Shown: positions 1 through 6,670, numbered from the stretch's first letter. The stretch: DNA of 6,728 nucleotides from DUZB01 sp964407525 (GCA_964407525.1 CAYOWC010000275.1:1-6728), one strand, 5' to 3'. Made by a program: numbers and translations. The notes: a model not told the origin generated them from the sequence alone.

Positions 1-727
1 CGGGTCCCTTTTGCCCATTGTGGTGTTTTTGGGCTTATGGGAGCTGGCTGCGCGTCTGTTTGTGGAAAATCCAGCGTTGTTGCCGCCGTTTTCAGCGGTG
101 ATTCGTGAATTTCTGGTATTAATGGACAACGGAGTTTTGGGTGTAAACTTCTTTCACAGCCTGGTGCGGGTGGTGATCGGTTTCCTCGCTGGGTCCATTG
201 CGGGTTTGGTCATGGGCATCATGATGGGATGGAAGGAGGTTATGCATCGAAGTCTTCATCCTATTTTCAGTCTCCTCTATCCCATTCCCGCCCTTGGATG
301 GCTTCCGGTTTTCATGCTCTGGTTCGGTATTGGCGAACTCCTTCCCATTGCCATCATTTTCATGTGTTCTTTTTTCCCGGTCCTCTACAATACGGAAACC
401 GGAATAAGGTCCGTCAACATAAATTTCATCCATGCCGCTCGAACCCTGGGGGCCTCGAACGGCAAAATTCTCGTCACAATCCTGCTGCCTCTTGCACTTC
501 CTAACATCTTTACAGGGCTGCGCCTCGAGTCGGGGATGGCGTGGAGGGTGATTATTGCAGCAGAAATGGTCGCCATTCCCACGGGCATCGGCGCGCTGTT
601 GATGAGGGCCGAAAGCCTTGTACGGGTGGATATTGTGATTGTTTGCCTGATGGTTTTGTCAATTATGTGTTTTTCCTTTGAGCGTTTCTTTCTCTTTCTC
701 GAAAAAAAGATAACCGGAGGGTGGTAA
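1..727 (+). CDS. TauC/SsuC-type ABC transporter permease, 5' end cut by the window edge
   Basis: Inner-membrane permease of an ABC importer in the nitrate/sulfonate/taurine (NitT/TauT) family. The frame is open to the left edge (residues GSL precede the first possible TTG start at 11), and the 238 residues seen from there are somewhat short for the family (about 250-270), so a few N-terminal residues probably lie outside. Counting from the TTG, a hydrophobic helix with the WELAARL pattern is followed by several membrane segments, then the cytoplasmic EAA coupling loop at about 141-166 (HAARTLGAS, ending LPLALPNI) that docks on the ATPase. After it comes AEMVAIPTGIGALLMRAES, typical of SsuC/TauC, and a basic C-terminus. 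The ATPase gene starts 4 bases after its stop, so the two are co-transcribed. No binding-protein gene is visible; it may lie to the left. Substrate is unknown: sulfonate, nitrate, a thiamine precursor or another small solute are all possible. Confidence 0.88.
   Translation, partial: GSLLPIVVFLGLWELAARLFVENPALLPPFSAVIREFLVLMDNGVLGVNFFHSLVRVVIGFLAGSIAGLVMGIMMGWKEVMHRSLHPIFSLLYPIPALGWLPVFMLWFGIGELLPIAIIFMCSFFPVLYNTETGIRSVNINFIHAARTLGASNGKILVTILLPLALPNIFTGLRLESGMAWRVIIAAEMVAIPTGIGALLMRAESLVRVDIVIVCLMVLSIMCFSFERFFLFLEKKITGGW
716..720 (+). promoter_or_regulatory. Ribosome binding site supporting the TTG start at 732
   Basis: GGAGG lies inside the last codons of the permease gene, 11 bases before TTG at 732. 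It continues as GGAGGGTGG up to 724, so the effective spacing can be shorter. No ATG or GTG is placed to give a complete ATPase N-terminus, so this site decides the start and implies translational coupling between the two genes. Confidence 0.65.
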
Positions 728-731
728 TCCC

Positions 732-1799
732 TTGCCCCGCATTACTCTTAAGTCGGTGAGTAACTATATTCTCAAGGATGTTTCCTTGTCCGTCCATGAC
801 GGCGAAGTCATGGTGCTCCTTGGCCCTAACGGGGCCGGCAAGAGCACCCTGCTCAATATTGTCGCGGGACTCATTGAGTATCGGGGATCGGTCCTGTTTG
901 ATGATCAACCCATGGATAGGATCGGTCCTGAAAAGCGGCAAGTGGGATACCTTTTTCAGGATCTGGCGCTTTTTCCACATATGAAGGTGAGGGACAATGT
1001 GGGTTATGGCCTACACATGAGAGAGAGTGGGAATCGACTGAAAATGGCAAAAAAGATCGATGCGCTTCTTGAGATGGTGAATATTCAGCATCTGGGGGAT
1101 CGATACCCTCGGATTTTGAGCGGCGGCGAAAAGCAGCGGGTAGCGCTGGCCCGAGCTATTGCGTCGAATCCAAAGGTGCTTCTGATGGATGAGCCCCTGA
1201 GCAGTCTGGATTTGCGGTCTGCCAAATACCTGCGCATGGAGTTCCGGCAACTGCAACGGAAAATAGGGGCGACGACCGTTTTCGTCACCCATAGCCTGGA
1301 TGAGGCGGCTGAAATTGCGGACCGCATCGCCATCATGGATCACGGCGAGATATTGCAGATCGGTGCGCCGGATGACGTCATTTTCAACCCGGTGGATAAA
1401 CGCATCCGCAGTTTCATTGGAGAACCCAACATCCTGACCTGTCAATCCAGCCACGCCATTGAAAACGGACTGGCCGTAGCGACCTGCGGGGAATTGCCCA
1501 TTGTGACACCCTACGAAGGGAAACCTATCCGAAAAATCGCCATCGCGCCCGAACATATCTACCTTTCCACGGAGCCCCCCGCGGGCCCCCGGATCAACCG
1601 CTTTCAGGGCGTTGTACAGCGGATTCAGGACTATTCATCCATGGTCAGGATCGTGGTGGACGTGCGGGGACAGGAAATTGTCGCTGAATTGCCCCGAAAG
1701 GTATCCGACCTCATGGGCCTTTCCAAAGGGAGCCAGGTGCATATCATTCTGAAGCTTCGATGGCTTCAGGTGCTCAACGGCGAAACGGTGTCTTTATGA
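732..1799 (+). CDS. ABC importer ATPase with C-terminal TOBE-like domain
   Basis: Cytoplasmic ATPase powering the adjacent permease, 355 residues. The nucleotide-binding domain has every consensus element: Walker A GPNGAGKST (31-39), Q-loop Gln76 in LFQD, signature LSGGE (129-133), Walker B VLLMDE (149-154), D-loop SSLD (157-160) and H-loop His187. After about residue 230 (FIGEPN) comes a 120-residue extension; IAPEHIYLS (271-279) and the INRFQGVVQRI stretch with later beta-strand-like segments resemble the TOBE region of CysA/ModC/PotA-class ATPases. In that class the region can be regulatory or bind an oxyanion. The start is TTG at 732, chosen because GGAGG at 716-720 sits at good distance and the residues that follow match a normal N-terminus (ITLKSVSNYILKDVSLSV). 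Pairing with a TauC-type permease is slightly unusual, since those partners are normally about 250 residues without TOBE. Substrate is not assignable. Confidence 0.9.
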   Translation: MPRITLKSVSNYILKDVSLSVHDGEVMVLLGPNGAGKSTLLNIVAGLIEYRGSVLFDDQPMDRIGPEKRQVGYLFQDLALFPHMKVRDNVGYGLHMRESGNRLKMAKKIDALLEMVNIQHLGDRYPRILSGGEKQRVALARAIASNPKVLLMDEPLSSLDLRSAKYLRMEFRQLQRKIGATTVFVTHSLDEAAEIADRIAIMDHGEILQIGAPDDVIFNPVDKRIRSFIGEPNILTCQSSHAIENGLAVATCGELPIVTPYEGKPIRKIAIAPEHIYLSTEPPAGPRINRFQGVVQRIQDYSSMVRIVVDVRGQEIVAELPRKVSDLMGLSKGSQVHIILKLRWLQVLNGETVSL

Positions 1800-1808
1800 A
1801 AGCCCCAG

Positions 1809-1860
1809 GACCTCCAAAGACCCTTGGAGACCCCCACCTGGAGGTCGCCGGGGTCTCTTT
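1809..1860. terminator. Candidate terminator region between convergent operons, competing hairpins
   Basis: Three overlapping perfect inverted repeats are visible: CTCCAA/TTGGAG (1812-1817 with 1824-1829, 6-base loop), GACCTCCA/TGGAGGTC (1809-1816 with 1839-1846) and GAGACCCC/GGGGTCTC (1827-1834 with 1850-1857). The last is followed on the + strand by TTT (1858-1860), a weak U-tract, so it is the best candidate to end the left operon's transcript. The location just after the ATPase stop at 1799 and before the end of the oppositely directed operon fits a terminator. No long T-run is present on either strand, so a strong intrinsic terminator is not proven. The stems are mutually exclusive or interlocked. 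Confidence 0.4.
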
Positions 1861-1865
1861 ACTGA

Positions 1866-1893
1866 GGCCTGGGAGGCCCCCCTTTTCAGGGGG
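1866..1893. repeat. Two adjoining short inverted repeats in the convergent intergenic region
   Basis: GGCCT/AGGCC (1866-1870 with 1874-1878, 3-base loop) abuts CCCCC/GGGGG (1878-1882 with 1889-1893, loop TTTTCA). They lie 32 bases beyond the binding-protein stop, so on the - strand they would be transcribed at the 3' end of the liv-type operon and could stabilise or end that message. No T-run follows on either strand. The rest of the intergenic region to 1924 shows nothing else. Confidence 0.35.
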
Positions 1894-1924
1894 ACGTGGA
1901 AAACATGTCCGAACAAAAGGCTGT

Positions 1925-3235
1925 CTATTTCCAGCCCGGGAAAGGATAAAAGGGTTTATGCTCTTCATACTTGGGGGGCCACACACAATACCAGTCATCA
2001 GGCCCTGCATTAACTTTTTTCATATCTTTCGGAATATACTGACCCACGCCCCAATGGAAGGCGGCAGCGTTACCTCCGCTCTTGTTCATCCGATACTCGT
2101 AGCCGGCCAGATCAAAGGTATTATCCGTCATGGCCTTGATCATGTCTTCTTTTTTGAGGGAGCCTGCCTTGTTGGCAGCCTTGGCCATAAGTTCGATGGC
2201 CATGAAACCACAGATGTGGTCATTGCCCGGAAAATGCCCATATTTCTCGGTCGTGTATTCTTCAAGATATTTTTTACTCGCCGATTCATACTTTCTTTTG
2301 AAAACGGAGTATCCGAAAAACCCCCGCTTGGCGATTTCCGGCGGCAGCCCACCCATGTCCGGATGGGTCCATGACAGGGGATCCCAGCCCATACCCTCGA
2401 TGATCATGTAGGGGGCATAATAATTCATTTCACGGCATTTCTGTACAAAGGTGACACAGTCTTCGAAATAATGGGGCTGAAAGATGATGTCCGGTTTGAG
2501 GCCTTTCAATCTGGTCACCACCGGGGTCCAATCCCCCACCACCGGCTCGAAAAATTCGTGGTAAATTACCTTGAAACCATTTTTTTCCAGATATTTGATA
2601 ACCGAGTCCGCTACTTCGTGCCCATAGGAGATATTGAGGTTCAATACGGCAACGGTTTTGGGTTTAGGAAGTTTTTTGTAATTCCATTTATCGAAATTCA
2701 CGAAAAATTCAGCTACATCATGCCACCACATACCACCACGCCAATGGTCATCCATCTGGATATTCACCACGGTCTGGCCAAAATTATCGTTACCCACATA
2801 GGAGTCAGCGGCGTTACAGAAAAGAAGCATGCCGTGTTTACTGACAACGGGGCAGGCCGCCAGGAAGGGAGAGGTGTAGGGAGAAATGAGAAGATCTACC
2901 TTGTCCCTGCTGATAAGCTTCTCATACAACATGGTGATTTTTGCTTCCTGGTACTCATCATCATAATATTTGAGCTTGACCTTATGTCCCAGGATACCCC
3001 CCATTTCTTCATTCACATACTTTACGGCCCTTTCAGCCCCTTCCAGGGTCATTCTCCCTGCGTGGGAGACAGGACCTGTGAGTGTAAACGTCCCTCCGAT
3101 AATAAGCTCTTCACCCGGCGCCACCTTCCCGGGTCCCGGAGGATCAAGCGCTTTGCTTTCTACCGCAAAGGTATTCAAAGATGAAAACATCATAGCAATC
3201 ACAACCATTCCCATAACCAAAAACGTCTTTTTCAT
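1925..3235 (-). CDS. Periplasmic substrate-binding protein of a branched-chain-amino-acid-type ABC importer
   Basis: Exported ligand-binding protein of the LivJ/LivK type (periplasmic binding protein type 1 fold), 436 residues from the chosen start. The N-terminus is a Sec signal peptide: MKK, a hydrophobic core, then NTFA with likely cleavage after Ala24. There is no lipobox Cys, so the protein should be soluble. Family hallmarks include IIGGTFTLTGPVSHAG near 45-60, LEGAERAVKYVNEEMGGILGH (65-84), the DLLISPYTSPFLAACPVVSK first-lobe loop (about 114-133), a central lobe strand with VAVLNLNISYGHEVAD (195-210) and LKPDIIFQPHYFEDCVTFVQK in the second lobe. It carries 11 Trp, including a WW pair at 170-171, and an aromatic C-terminal tail. 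ATG at 3235 is preferred over one at 3244, because AAAGGA is 8 bases before the former but abuts the latter. It is the last operon gene, 32 bases after livF. Ligand is unknown: an amino acid, aromatic acid, amide or carboxylic acid would all be possible for this family. Confidence 0.92.
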   Translation of the reverse strand: MKKTFLVMGMVVIAMMFSSLNTFAVESKALDPPGPGKVAPGEELIIGGTFTLTGPVSHAGRMTLEGAERAVKYVNEEMGGILGHKVKLKYYDDEYQEAKITMLYEKLISRDKVDLLISPYTSPFLAACPVVSKHGMLLFCNAADSYVGNDNFGQTVVNIQMDDHWRGGMWWHDVAEFFVNFDKWNYKKLPKPKTVAVLNLNISYGHEVADSVIKYLEKNGFKVIYHEFFEPVVGDWTPVVTRLKGLKPDIIFQPHYFEDCVTFVQKCREMNYYAPYMIIEGMGWDPLSWTHPDMGGLPPEIAKRGFFGYSVFKRKYESASKKYLEEYTTEKYGHFPGNDHICGFMAIELMAKAANKAGSLKKEDMIKAMTDNTFDLAGYEYRMNKSGGNAAAFHWGVGQYIPKDMKKVNAGPDDWYCVWPPKYEEHKPFYPFPGWK

Positions 3236-3243
3236 TCCTACCA

Positions 3244-3249
3244 TCCTTT
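3244..3249 (-). promoter_or_regulatory. Ribosome binding site fixing the binding-protein start at 3235
   Basis: On the - strand AAAGGA stands 8 bases before ATG at 3235. The alternative in-frame ATG at 3244 overlaps the end of this purine stretch and would have no usable spacing. The choice also gives a conventional MKK signal-peptide start. Confidence 0.65.
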
Positions 3250-3267
3250 CTTAAATCATAAAACTGG

Positions 3268-3984
3268 TTAGGCGCCCAAATAAGATTCCTTCACCTCCTG
3301 GGCATTTCTTAATTCCTCTGCCTCTCCCGTTAAAACAATCTCTCCTCCGCTGACCACATACCCCCTTTCTGTAAAATCCAGAGCAATCTCTACGTTTTGC
3401 TCCACCATCAAAATGGGGATCTTGAGCAGATCCCGCAGTTGTTCCAACCGTTCGTACAGAAACTCCACCACCCTAGGCGCCAGACCCACGGAAATATCAT
3501 CCAGCAACAGCATCCTGGGCTCCGCCATCATGGACATCCCTACTGCGAGCATCTTTCTTTCGCCCCCACTGAGGGTCTGGGCTTCCTGGTTCTTCCTATC
3601 CGCAAGCACGGGAAAAGTTTCCAACACGAATGCAAGGTTTTCGGTCTTTTTCTCCCTGGATCGTTTTGTCTGGCAAACCACCCCTAAATTCTCAGCCACA
3701 GTAAGAGTGCCAAAAGTCTCTTTTTCTTCAGGGATTTGAATGATTCCCCTGGCCACCACCTGGTGGGGTTCCAGTTTTCCGATCCTTTCCCCTTGATAAA
3801 CGATCTCCCCCTTTTTGGGGTGCAGCAGTCCTGATATGGCTTTTAAAAGCGTACTCTTTCCTGCGCCGTTGGCCCCTATGAGGGAAACCGACTCCCTGTC
3901 TTCCACAAACAGGGAGATGTTGCGTAGGACATCGATCTCTTTGTCGTAGCCCGCAGTGACGTCCTTCACCTCAAGAACGTTCAT
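3268..3984 (-). CDS. livF: LivF-type ABC importer ATPase with Asp at the catalytic Walker B position
   Basis: Second ATPase of the HAAT-type importer, 238 residues, cytoplasmic, expected to pair with the LivG-type protein. Visible: A-loop Tyr13, Walker A GANGAGKST (37-45), the LivF-style IPEEKETFGTLTVAENL (84-100) where most ABC proteins have the Q-loop, intact signature LSGGE (139 region, 138-142), and VEQN (194-197) in place of the H-loop His, which is normal for LivF. The Walker B reads MLLLDDISVGLAP (158-170): the usual catalytic Glu is Asp163 and the following Pro is Ile. The codons GAT GAT were checked in the DNA (3496-3501). The start is ATG at 3984 with GGAGG 8 bases upstream; a longer reading to 4011 has poorer support and adds nine residues unlike the family. 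The gene overlaps the livG stop by 14 bases, indicating translational coupling. Confidence 0.93.
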   Translation of the reverse strand: MNVLEVKDVTAGYDKEIDVLRNISLFVEDRESVSLIGANGAGKSTLLKAISGLLHPKKGEIVYQGERIGKLEPHQVVARGIIQIPEEKETFGTLTVAENLGVVCQTKRSREKKTENLAFVLETFPVLADRKNQEAQTLSGGERKMLAVGMSMMAEPRMLLLDDISVGLAPRVVEFLYERLEQLRDLLKIPILMVEQNVEIALDFTERGYVVSGGEIVLTGEAEELRNAQEVKESYLGA

Positions 3985-4699
3985 GCTTCTTCCCTCCGAG
4001 ATAGGCCTCAATCACCCGCTCGTCTGCCGCCACTTGTGCGGGATAACCCTCACAAATCAGCTGGCCCGTGTGAAGGACGCCCACCCGGTCACAGATCCCT
4101 TTGATGAACTTCATGATATGTTCCACTACCACAATGGTGATCCCCATGCGGGAAAGTCTTTTCATTAACTCGATCCGTCCTTCGATCTCTTTGCCGGTCA
4201 ACCCACTGGCCACTTCGTCAAAGAGGATCAATTCAGGATTCCCTGCCAGGGCCCTGGCGATCTCAACATTCTTTTTATCCGGCAGGGTGAGATTCTCGGT
4301 AACCAGGTTTTTTTTTTGAGTCAAACCCACAATGTCCAGGATTTCATCCAGAGGCAATTCTTTCTCTTTATTGATCTTGCACCCGTAGGCCCGGGCCACC
4401 CTGGCGTTTTCCATGGGGGACATACTTCTAAAAGGCTGTACCGTCTGGAAACACCTTCCAATCCCCATTTTGCATACTTTGTCCGGTGGAAGACCGGTAA
4501 TATTCTTGTCCCTGAAGGTGATGGTTCCCTTCTCCGGTTTAAAGAATCCGCAAACGATGTTGAAAAGGGTGGTTTTCCCCGAACCATTGGTCCCGATCAG
4601 TCCGTACACTTCCCCTTGTTCAATGGTGATGGTCACACCCGATAGAGCCTGAAGGCCACCGAAGGCTTTGTTGATGTTGGATATTTCCAGTATTCCCAT
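3971..4699 (-). CDS. livG: LivG-type ABC importer ATPase with a divergent signature motif
   Basis: First ATPase of the HAAT-type importer, 242 residues, the usual LivG length or slightly short. Visible: NINKAFGGLQAL with A-loop Phe13, Walker A GTNGSGKTT (36-44), Q-loop Gln85 in CFQTVQPF, Walker B LILFDE (157-162) with the catalytic Glu162 present, and H-loop His194 in VVEHIM. The ABC signature, normally LSGGQ or LSYGQ, reads LTLPD (137-141) before KKNVEIARAL, confirmed in the DNA at 4277-4291; I recall LivG-like proteins with LTLxD-type signatures, so this may mark a subfamily rather than a defect. Start ATG at 4699 has AAGGA 8 bases upstream. Codons 128-131 (Gln-Lys-Lys-Asn) contain a run of ten A. 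The ATPase downstream overlaps its end and the LivM-type permease gene ends 57 bases upstream. Confidence 0.93.
   Translation of the reverse strand: MGILEISNINKAFGGLQALSGVTITIEQGEVYGLIGTNGSGKTTLFNIVCGFFKPEKGTITFRDKNITGLPPDKVCKMGIGRCFQTVQPFRSMSPMENARVARAYGCKINKEKELPLDEILDIVGLTQKKNLVTENLTLPDKKNVEIARALAGNPELILFDEVASGLTGKEIEGRIELMKRLSRMGITIVVVEHIMKFIKGICDRVGVLHTGQLICEGYPAQVAADERVIEAYLGGKKHERS
3993..3997 (-). promoter_or_regulatory. Ribosome binding site inside livG, fixing the livF start at 3984
   Basis: GGAGG on the - strand is 8 bases before ATG at 3984 and lies within the last codons of livG. It selects the start that gives the family-typical N-terminus MNVLEVKDVTAGY over an upstream ATG at 4011. 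Confidence 0.7.
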
Positions 4700-4756
4700 A
4701 TGGTGTTTCCTTGACGATGATTCCTCAAAGCAGAACCGAAAGGTTTTCGTCCGAAC

Positions 4757-5716
4757 CTACCCTGCCCTTTCCGATGCGGACTCTTTTCGGCTTGAAAGCA
4801 GAGGAATTTTCTCCAAATAACGAAGCACCGTGGGCCAGATACCTTCCTTCATGGTCAGCATGATGATGATCAAGATGGCACCCAGAAAAAGGTGATGTCC
4901 ATGCACGAAAAGATCTCTTGATACTTCTTCCAGACCCAGAACCACAAAGGCTCCGATAGCAGCTCCCATAACCGTCCCGATACCCCCGATATAGGGACCT
5001 AGCAGGATAGTCAGGCTGATGGCCATGCTGAAACAGGTAACAGGCTGAACATAACTGCGATACAGGGCAAACAGAGCCCCGGCAATCCCGGTCATAAACG
5101 CGCCTATGACAAAGGCCATCATCTTTGTCCTGAAAATGTTCACCCCGGCCATCTGTGCCGCATCGGGGGCGTCCCGAATAGCCCTGAAACTCAGGCCGAT
5201 GTTCTGGCTGACGAGCCATCTTGTAAAGACAACCGATCCGATGGCAAGTGCTCCAATGATGGAATAGAGGAGGTAATCATTAACGGGAGGGACAAAAATC
5301 CCTCTGGTTGAAAAGAGAAATTTCGAGATATGAAACACCTTCTGAAAGATGACCCCAAGGCCGAAGGTAGCGATCAGGAAGGGAAAGCCCCGCATCCTCA
5401 AAAGCGGGAAAGACAGGACGTAGGCTAACAGGGCACTCACAACCCCTCCCAGGACCACCAGAAGAGCCAATGGAGGATGATAACCGTATCCGATGGGCAA
5501 TCCCACACAGTAGGCCCCTACGCCGAAAAAAACCGCATGGCCAAAGGAGATTTCCCCAATATAGCCCCCCAGCAAGTTCCAGCCTTCCCCCGCAATGATA
5601 AAAAGGAAAGTGTACACGATAAAATTGGACAAAAAACCTGCACGATTACCCACAAGAATTGCCAGAAACAGGAGAAAAAACGCGGCACCCCAGAGGCACC
5701 ATCTCTTCAAATTCAT
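4757..5716 (-). CDS. livM: LivM-type permease of the HAAT importer
   Basis: One of the two inner-membrane channel subunits, 319 residues, with roughly eight to ten hydrophobic segments. Family motifs: GEISFGHAVFFGVGAY (54-69, the LivM GxxSxGH element), LRMRGFPFLIATFGLGVIF (106-124), SFRAIRDAPDAAQMAGVN (176-193), the cytoplasmic loop that contacts the ATPases, and GPYIGGIGTVMGAAIGAF (240-257). The C-terminus is charged (SSRKESASERAG) as expected for a cytoplasmic tail. ATG at 5716 is chosen because GAGGA lies 6 bases upstream and the product begins with MNLKRW and a helix; a longer reading to 5779 would add 21 non-hydrophobic residues and overlap livH by 41 bases. It starts 22 bases after the livH stop and ends 57 bases before livG. 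Confidence 0.93.
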   Translation of the reverse strand: MNLKRWCLWGAAFFLLFLAILVGNRAGFLSNFIVYTFLFIIAGEGWNLLGGYIGEISFGHAVFFGVGAYCVGLPIGYGYHPPLALLVVLGGVVSALLAYVLSFPLLRMRGFPFLIATFGLGVIFQKVFHISKFLFSTRGIFVPPVNDYLLYSIIGALAIGSVVFTRWLVSQNIGLSFRAIRDAPDAAQMAGVNIFRTKMMAFVIGAFMTGIAGALFALYRSYVQPVTCFSMAISLTILLGPYIGGIGTVMGAAIGAFVVLGLEEVSRDLFVHGHHLFLGAILIIIMLTMKEGIWPTVLRYLEKIPLLSSRKESASERAG

Positions 5717-5722
5717 ATGGAT

Positions 5723-5727
5723 TCCTC
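5723..5727 (-). promoter_or_regulatory. Ribosome binding site fixing the livM start at 5716
   Basis: GAGGA on the - strand stands 6 bases before ATG at 5716, in the 22-base gap after the livH stop. It favours this start over an in-frame ATG at 5779 that lies inside livH. Confidence 0.65.
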
Positions 5728-5738
5728 TTCGCCCATTG

Positions 5739-6626
5739 TCAATTTTTTGCCTGCTTAAACAGCCCTTCGGGCCTGGCAATCAAGAAAACCAGGAGAGCCG
5801 CATAGAGAGCCGCTTCTTTTAAGGCGGGTATATAGAGATAAGCGGTGAGTGATTCGATAACCCCCAGCAAAAGCCCCGCGACGATCACCCCTCCCAGGCT
5901 GCCCATCCCACCCATGATAACCGCCACCCAGCCTTTGAATGTCAGACTTAATCCCAGGGACGGGGTAATCTGATGGGTCAAAGCAAAAAAGATGCCGGCC
6001 ACCACGGAAATGGCAGCCGAAATCCCGAAGGCCAGCGAACAGATTCTGTGGTAGTTGATCCCCGCTAACATAGCTGCAGTCCGGTTGTCGGAGCAGGCCC
6101 TCAAGGCGATCCCCAGTCCCGTCTTCTTGAGCAGATAGGTAATCAGGAAGTAAATGCCAAAAATGCTGGCGATGGACACCAGGTGCACAATGGGAATGGA
6201 GATATCCCCCACAAAAAACGCCTCGTTTCTGTAGTCGGTAGAAATGGTTCGGTAGGTGCCGGTCCAGAAAATATACTCCAGGGCCATAATGACCAGGGCA
6301 ATACCCCAGGTGACCATAATCTGTCCCTGATATCTTCCCTTCCAGGTTTCCATGGCCATGAAGGGCCTCAGAAAATATCGCTGGATGAAGTATCCGCCTC
6401 CGAAAAAGAGGGGAAGGGAATAGACCATGCTCAGAAAGGGGTCTATGTTCCATAAGGAGAAAGACCAGTAGGCCGTATAAGCCCCCAGCACGGCCAGGTC
6501 CCCGTGAAGGACCGAACAGATCCTCAGTTTGCCGAAAATCAGGACAAATGACAGGCCCAGAAGAGCGTAGATAGAACCCTCCCCGATGCCACCCAAAATG
6601 GTTTGTAGCAAACCTGCGATTCCCAT
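5739..6626 (-). CDS. livH: LivH-type permease of the HAAT importer
   Basis: Partner channel subunit of the LivM-type protein, 295 residues, about eight membrane segments. Family elements: LLQTILGGIGEGSIYALLGL at the N-terminus, LIFGKLRI followed by HGDLAVLGAY (41-50; the common LivH NFAHG reads SVLHG here, keeping the His and Gly), the cytoplasmic coupling loop GLGIALRACSDNRTAAMLAGIN (about 170-191), VAVIMGGMGSLGGVIVAG (234-251) and a short tail ending ARPEGLFKQAKN, where RPEGLF is a common LivH ending. Start ATG at 6626 has GAGG about 4 bases upstream, a slightly tight but usable spacing. It is the first gene of the operon, and 102 bases of non-assigned sequence precede it up to the window edge. 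Confidence 0.93.
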   Translation of the reverse strand: MGIAGLLQTILGGIGEGSIYALLGLSFVLIFGKLRICSVLHGDLAVLGAYTAYWSFSLWNIDPFLSMVYSLPLFFGGGYFIQRYFLRPFMAMETWKGRYQGQIMVTWGIALVIMALEYIFWTGTYRTISTDYRNEAFFVGDISIPIVHLVSIASIFGIYFLITYLLKKTGLGIALRACSDNRTAAMLAGINYHRICSLAFGISAAISVVAGIFFALTHQITPSLGLSLTFKGWVAVIMGGMGSLGGVIVAGLLLGVIESLTAYLYIPALKEAALYAALLVFLIARPEGLFKQAKN

Positions 6627-6642
6627 GAAACCTCACTTTTTG

Positions 6643-6670
6643 TCTATATTTGAACCCCCTCTTTTTCAAA
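6643..6670 (-). promoter_or_regulatory. Weak promoter-like elements and inverted repeat upstream of livH
   Basis: On the - strand TTGAAA (6669-6664) and TATAGA (6648-6643) resemble -35 and -10 boxes, but the spacer is 15 bases, short of the usual 17. A perfect inverted repeat TTTGAA/TTCAAA (arms 6649-6654 and 6665-6670, 10-base spacer) overlaps this stretch and could be an operator half-site pair. The AT-rich context makes chance occurrence plausible. Confidence 0.2.

Noticed and set aside
1011..1556. - strand open frame (181 codons) opposite the TOBE-bearing ATPase
   Set aside because: It is a shadow of a gene with all the consensus ABC motifs on the + strand.
1760..2374. + strand open frame (204 codons) crossing the convergent intergenic region
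   Set aside because: It overlaps the ATPase end and the binding-protein end, has no convincing ribosome binding site, and translates low-complexity inverted-repeat sequence.
2471..3184. Long + strand open frame (237 codons) antisense to the binding-protein gene
   Set aside because: It lies wholly within the - strand gene, which has a signal peptide and clear family motifs; the antisense translation shows no recognisable domain.
3985..4011. Longer N-terminus for LivF starting at 4011
   Set aside because: The extra residues do not resemble the family, whereas ATG at 3984 has an ideal GGAGG spacing.
4734..4745. Four-base-pair hairpin with GAAA loop between livM and livG
   Set aside because: The stem is too short to rank above chance, and there is no T-run; the 57-base gap otherwise shows only the livG ribosome binding site.
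5755..6669. - strand open frame of 304 codons overlapping livH in another frame
   Set aside because: It covers almost the same span as livH, whose membrane helices and coupling-loop motifs are unmistakable; the alternative product is rich in Gly, His and Arg with no membrane pattern.
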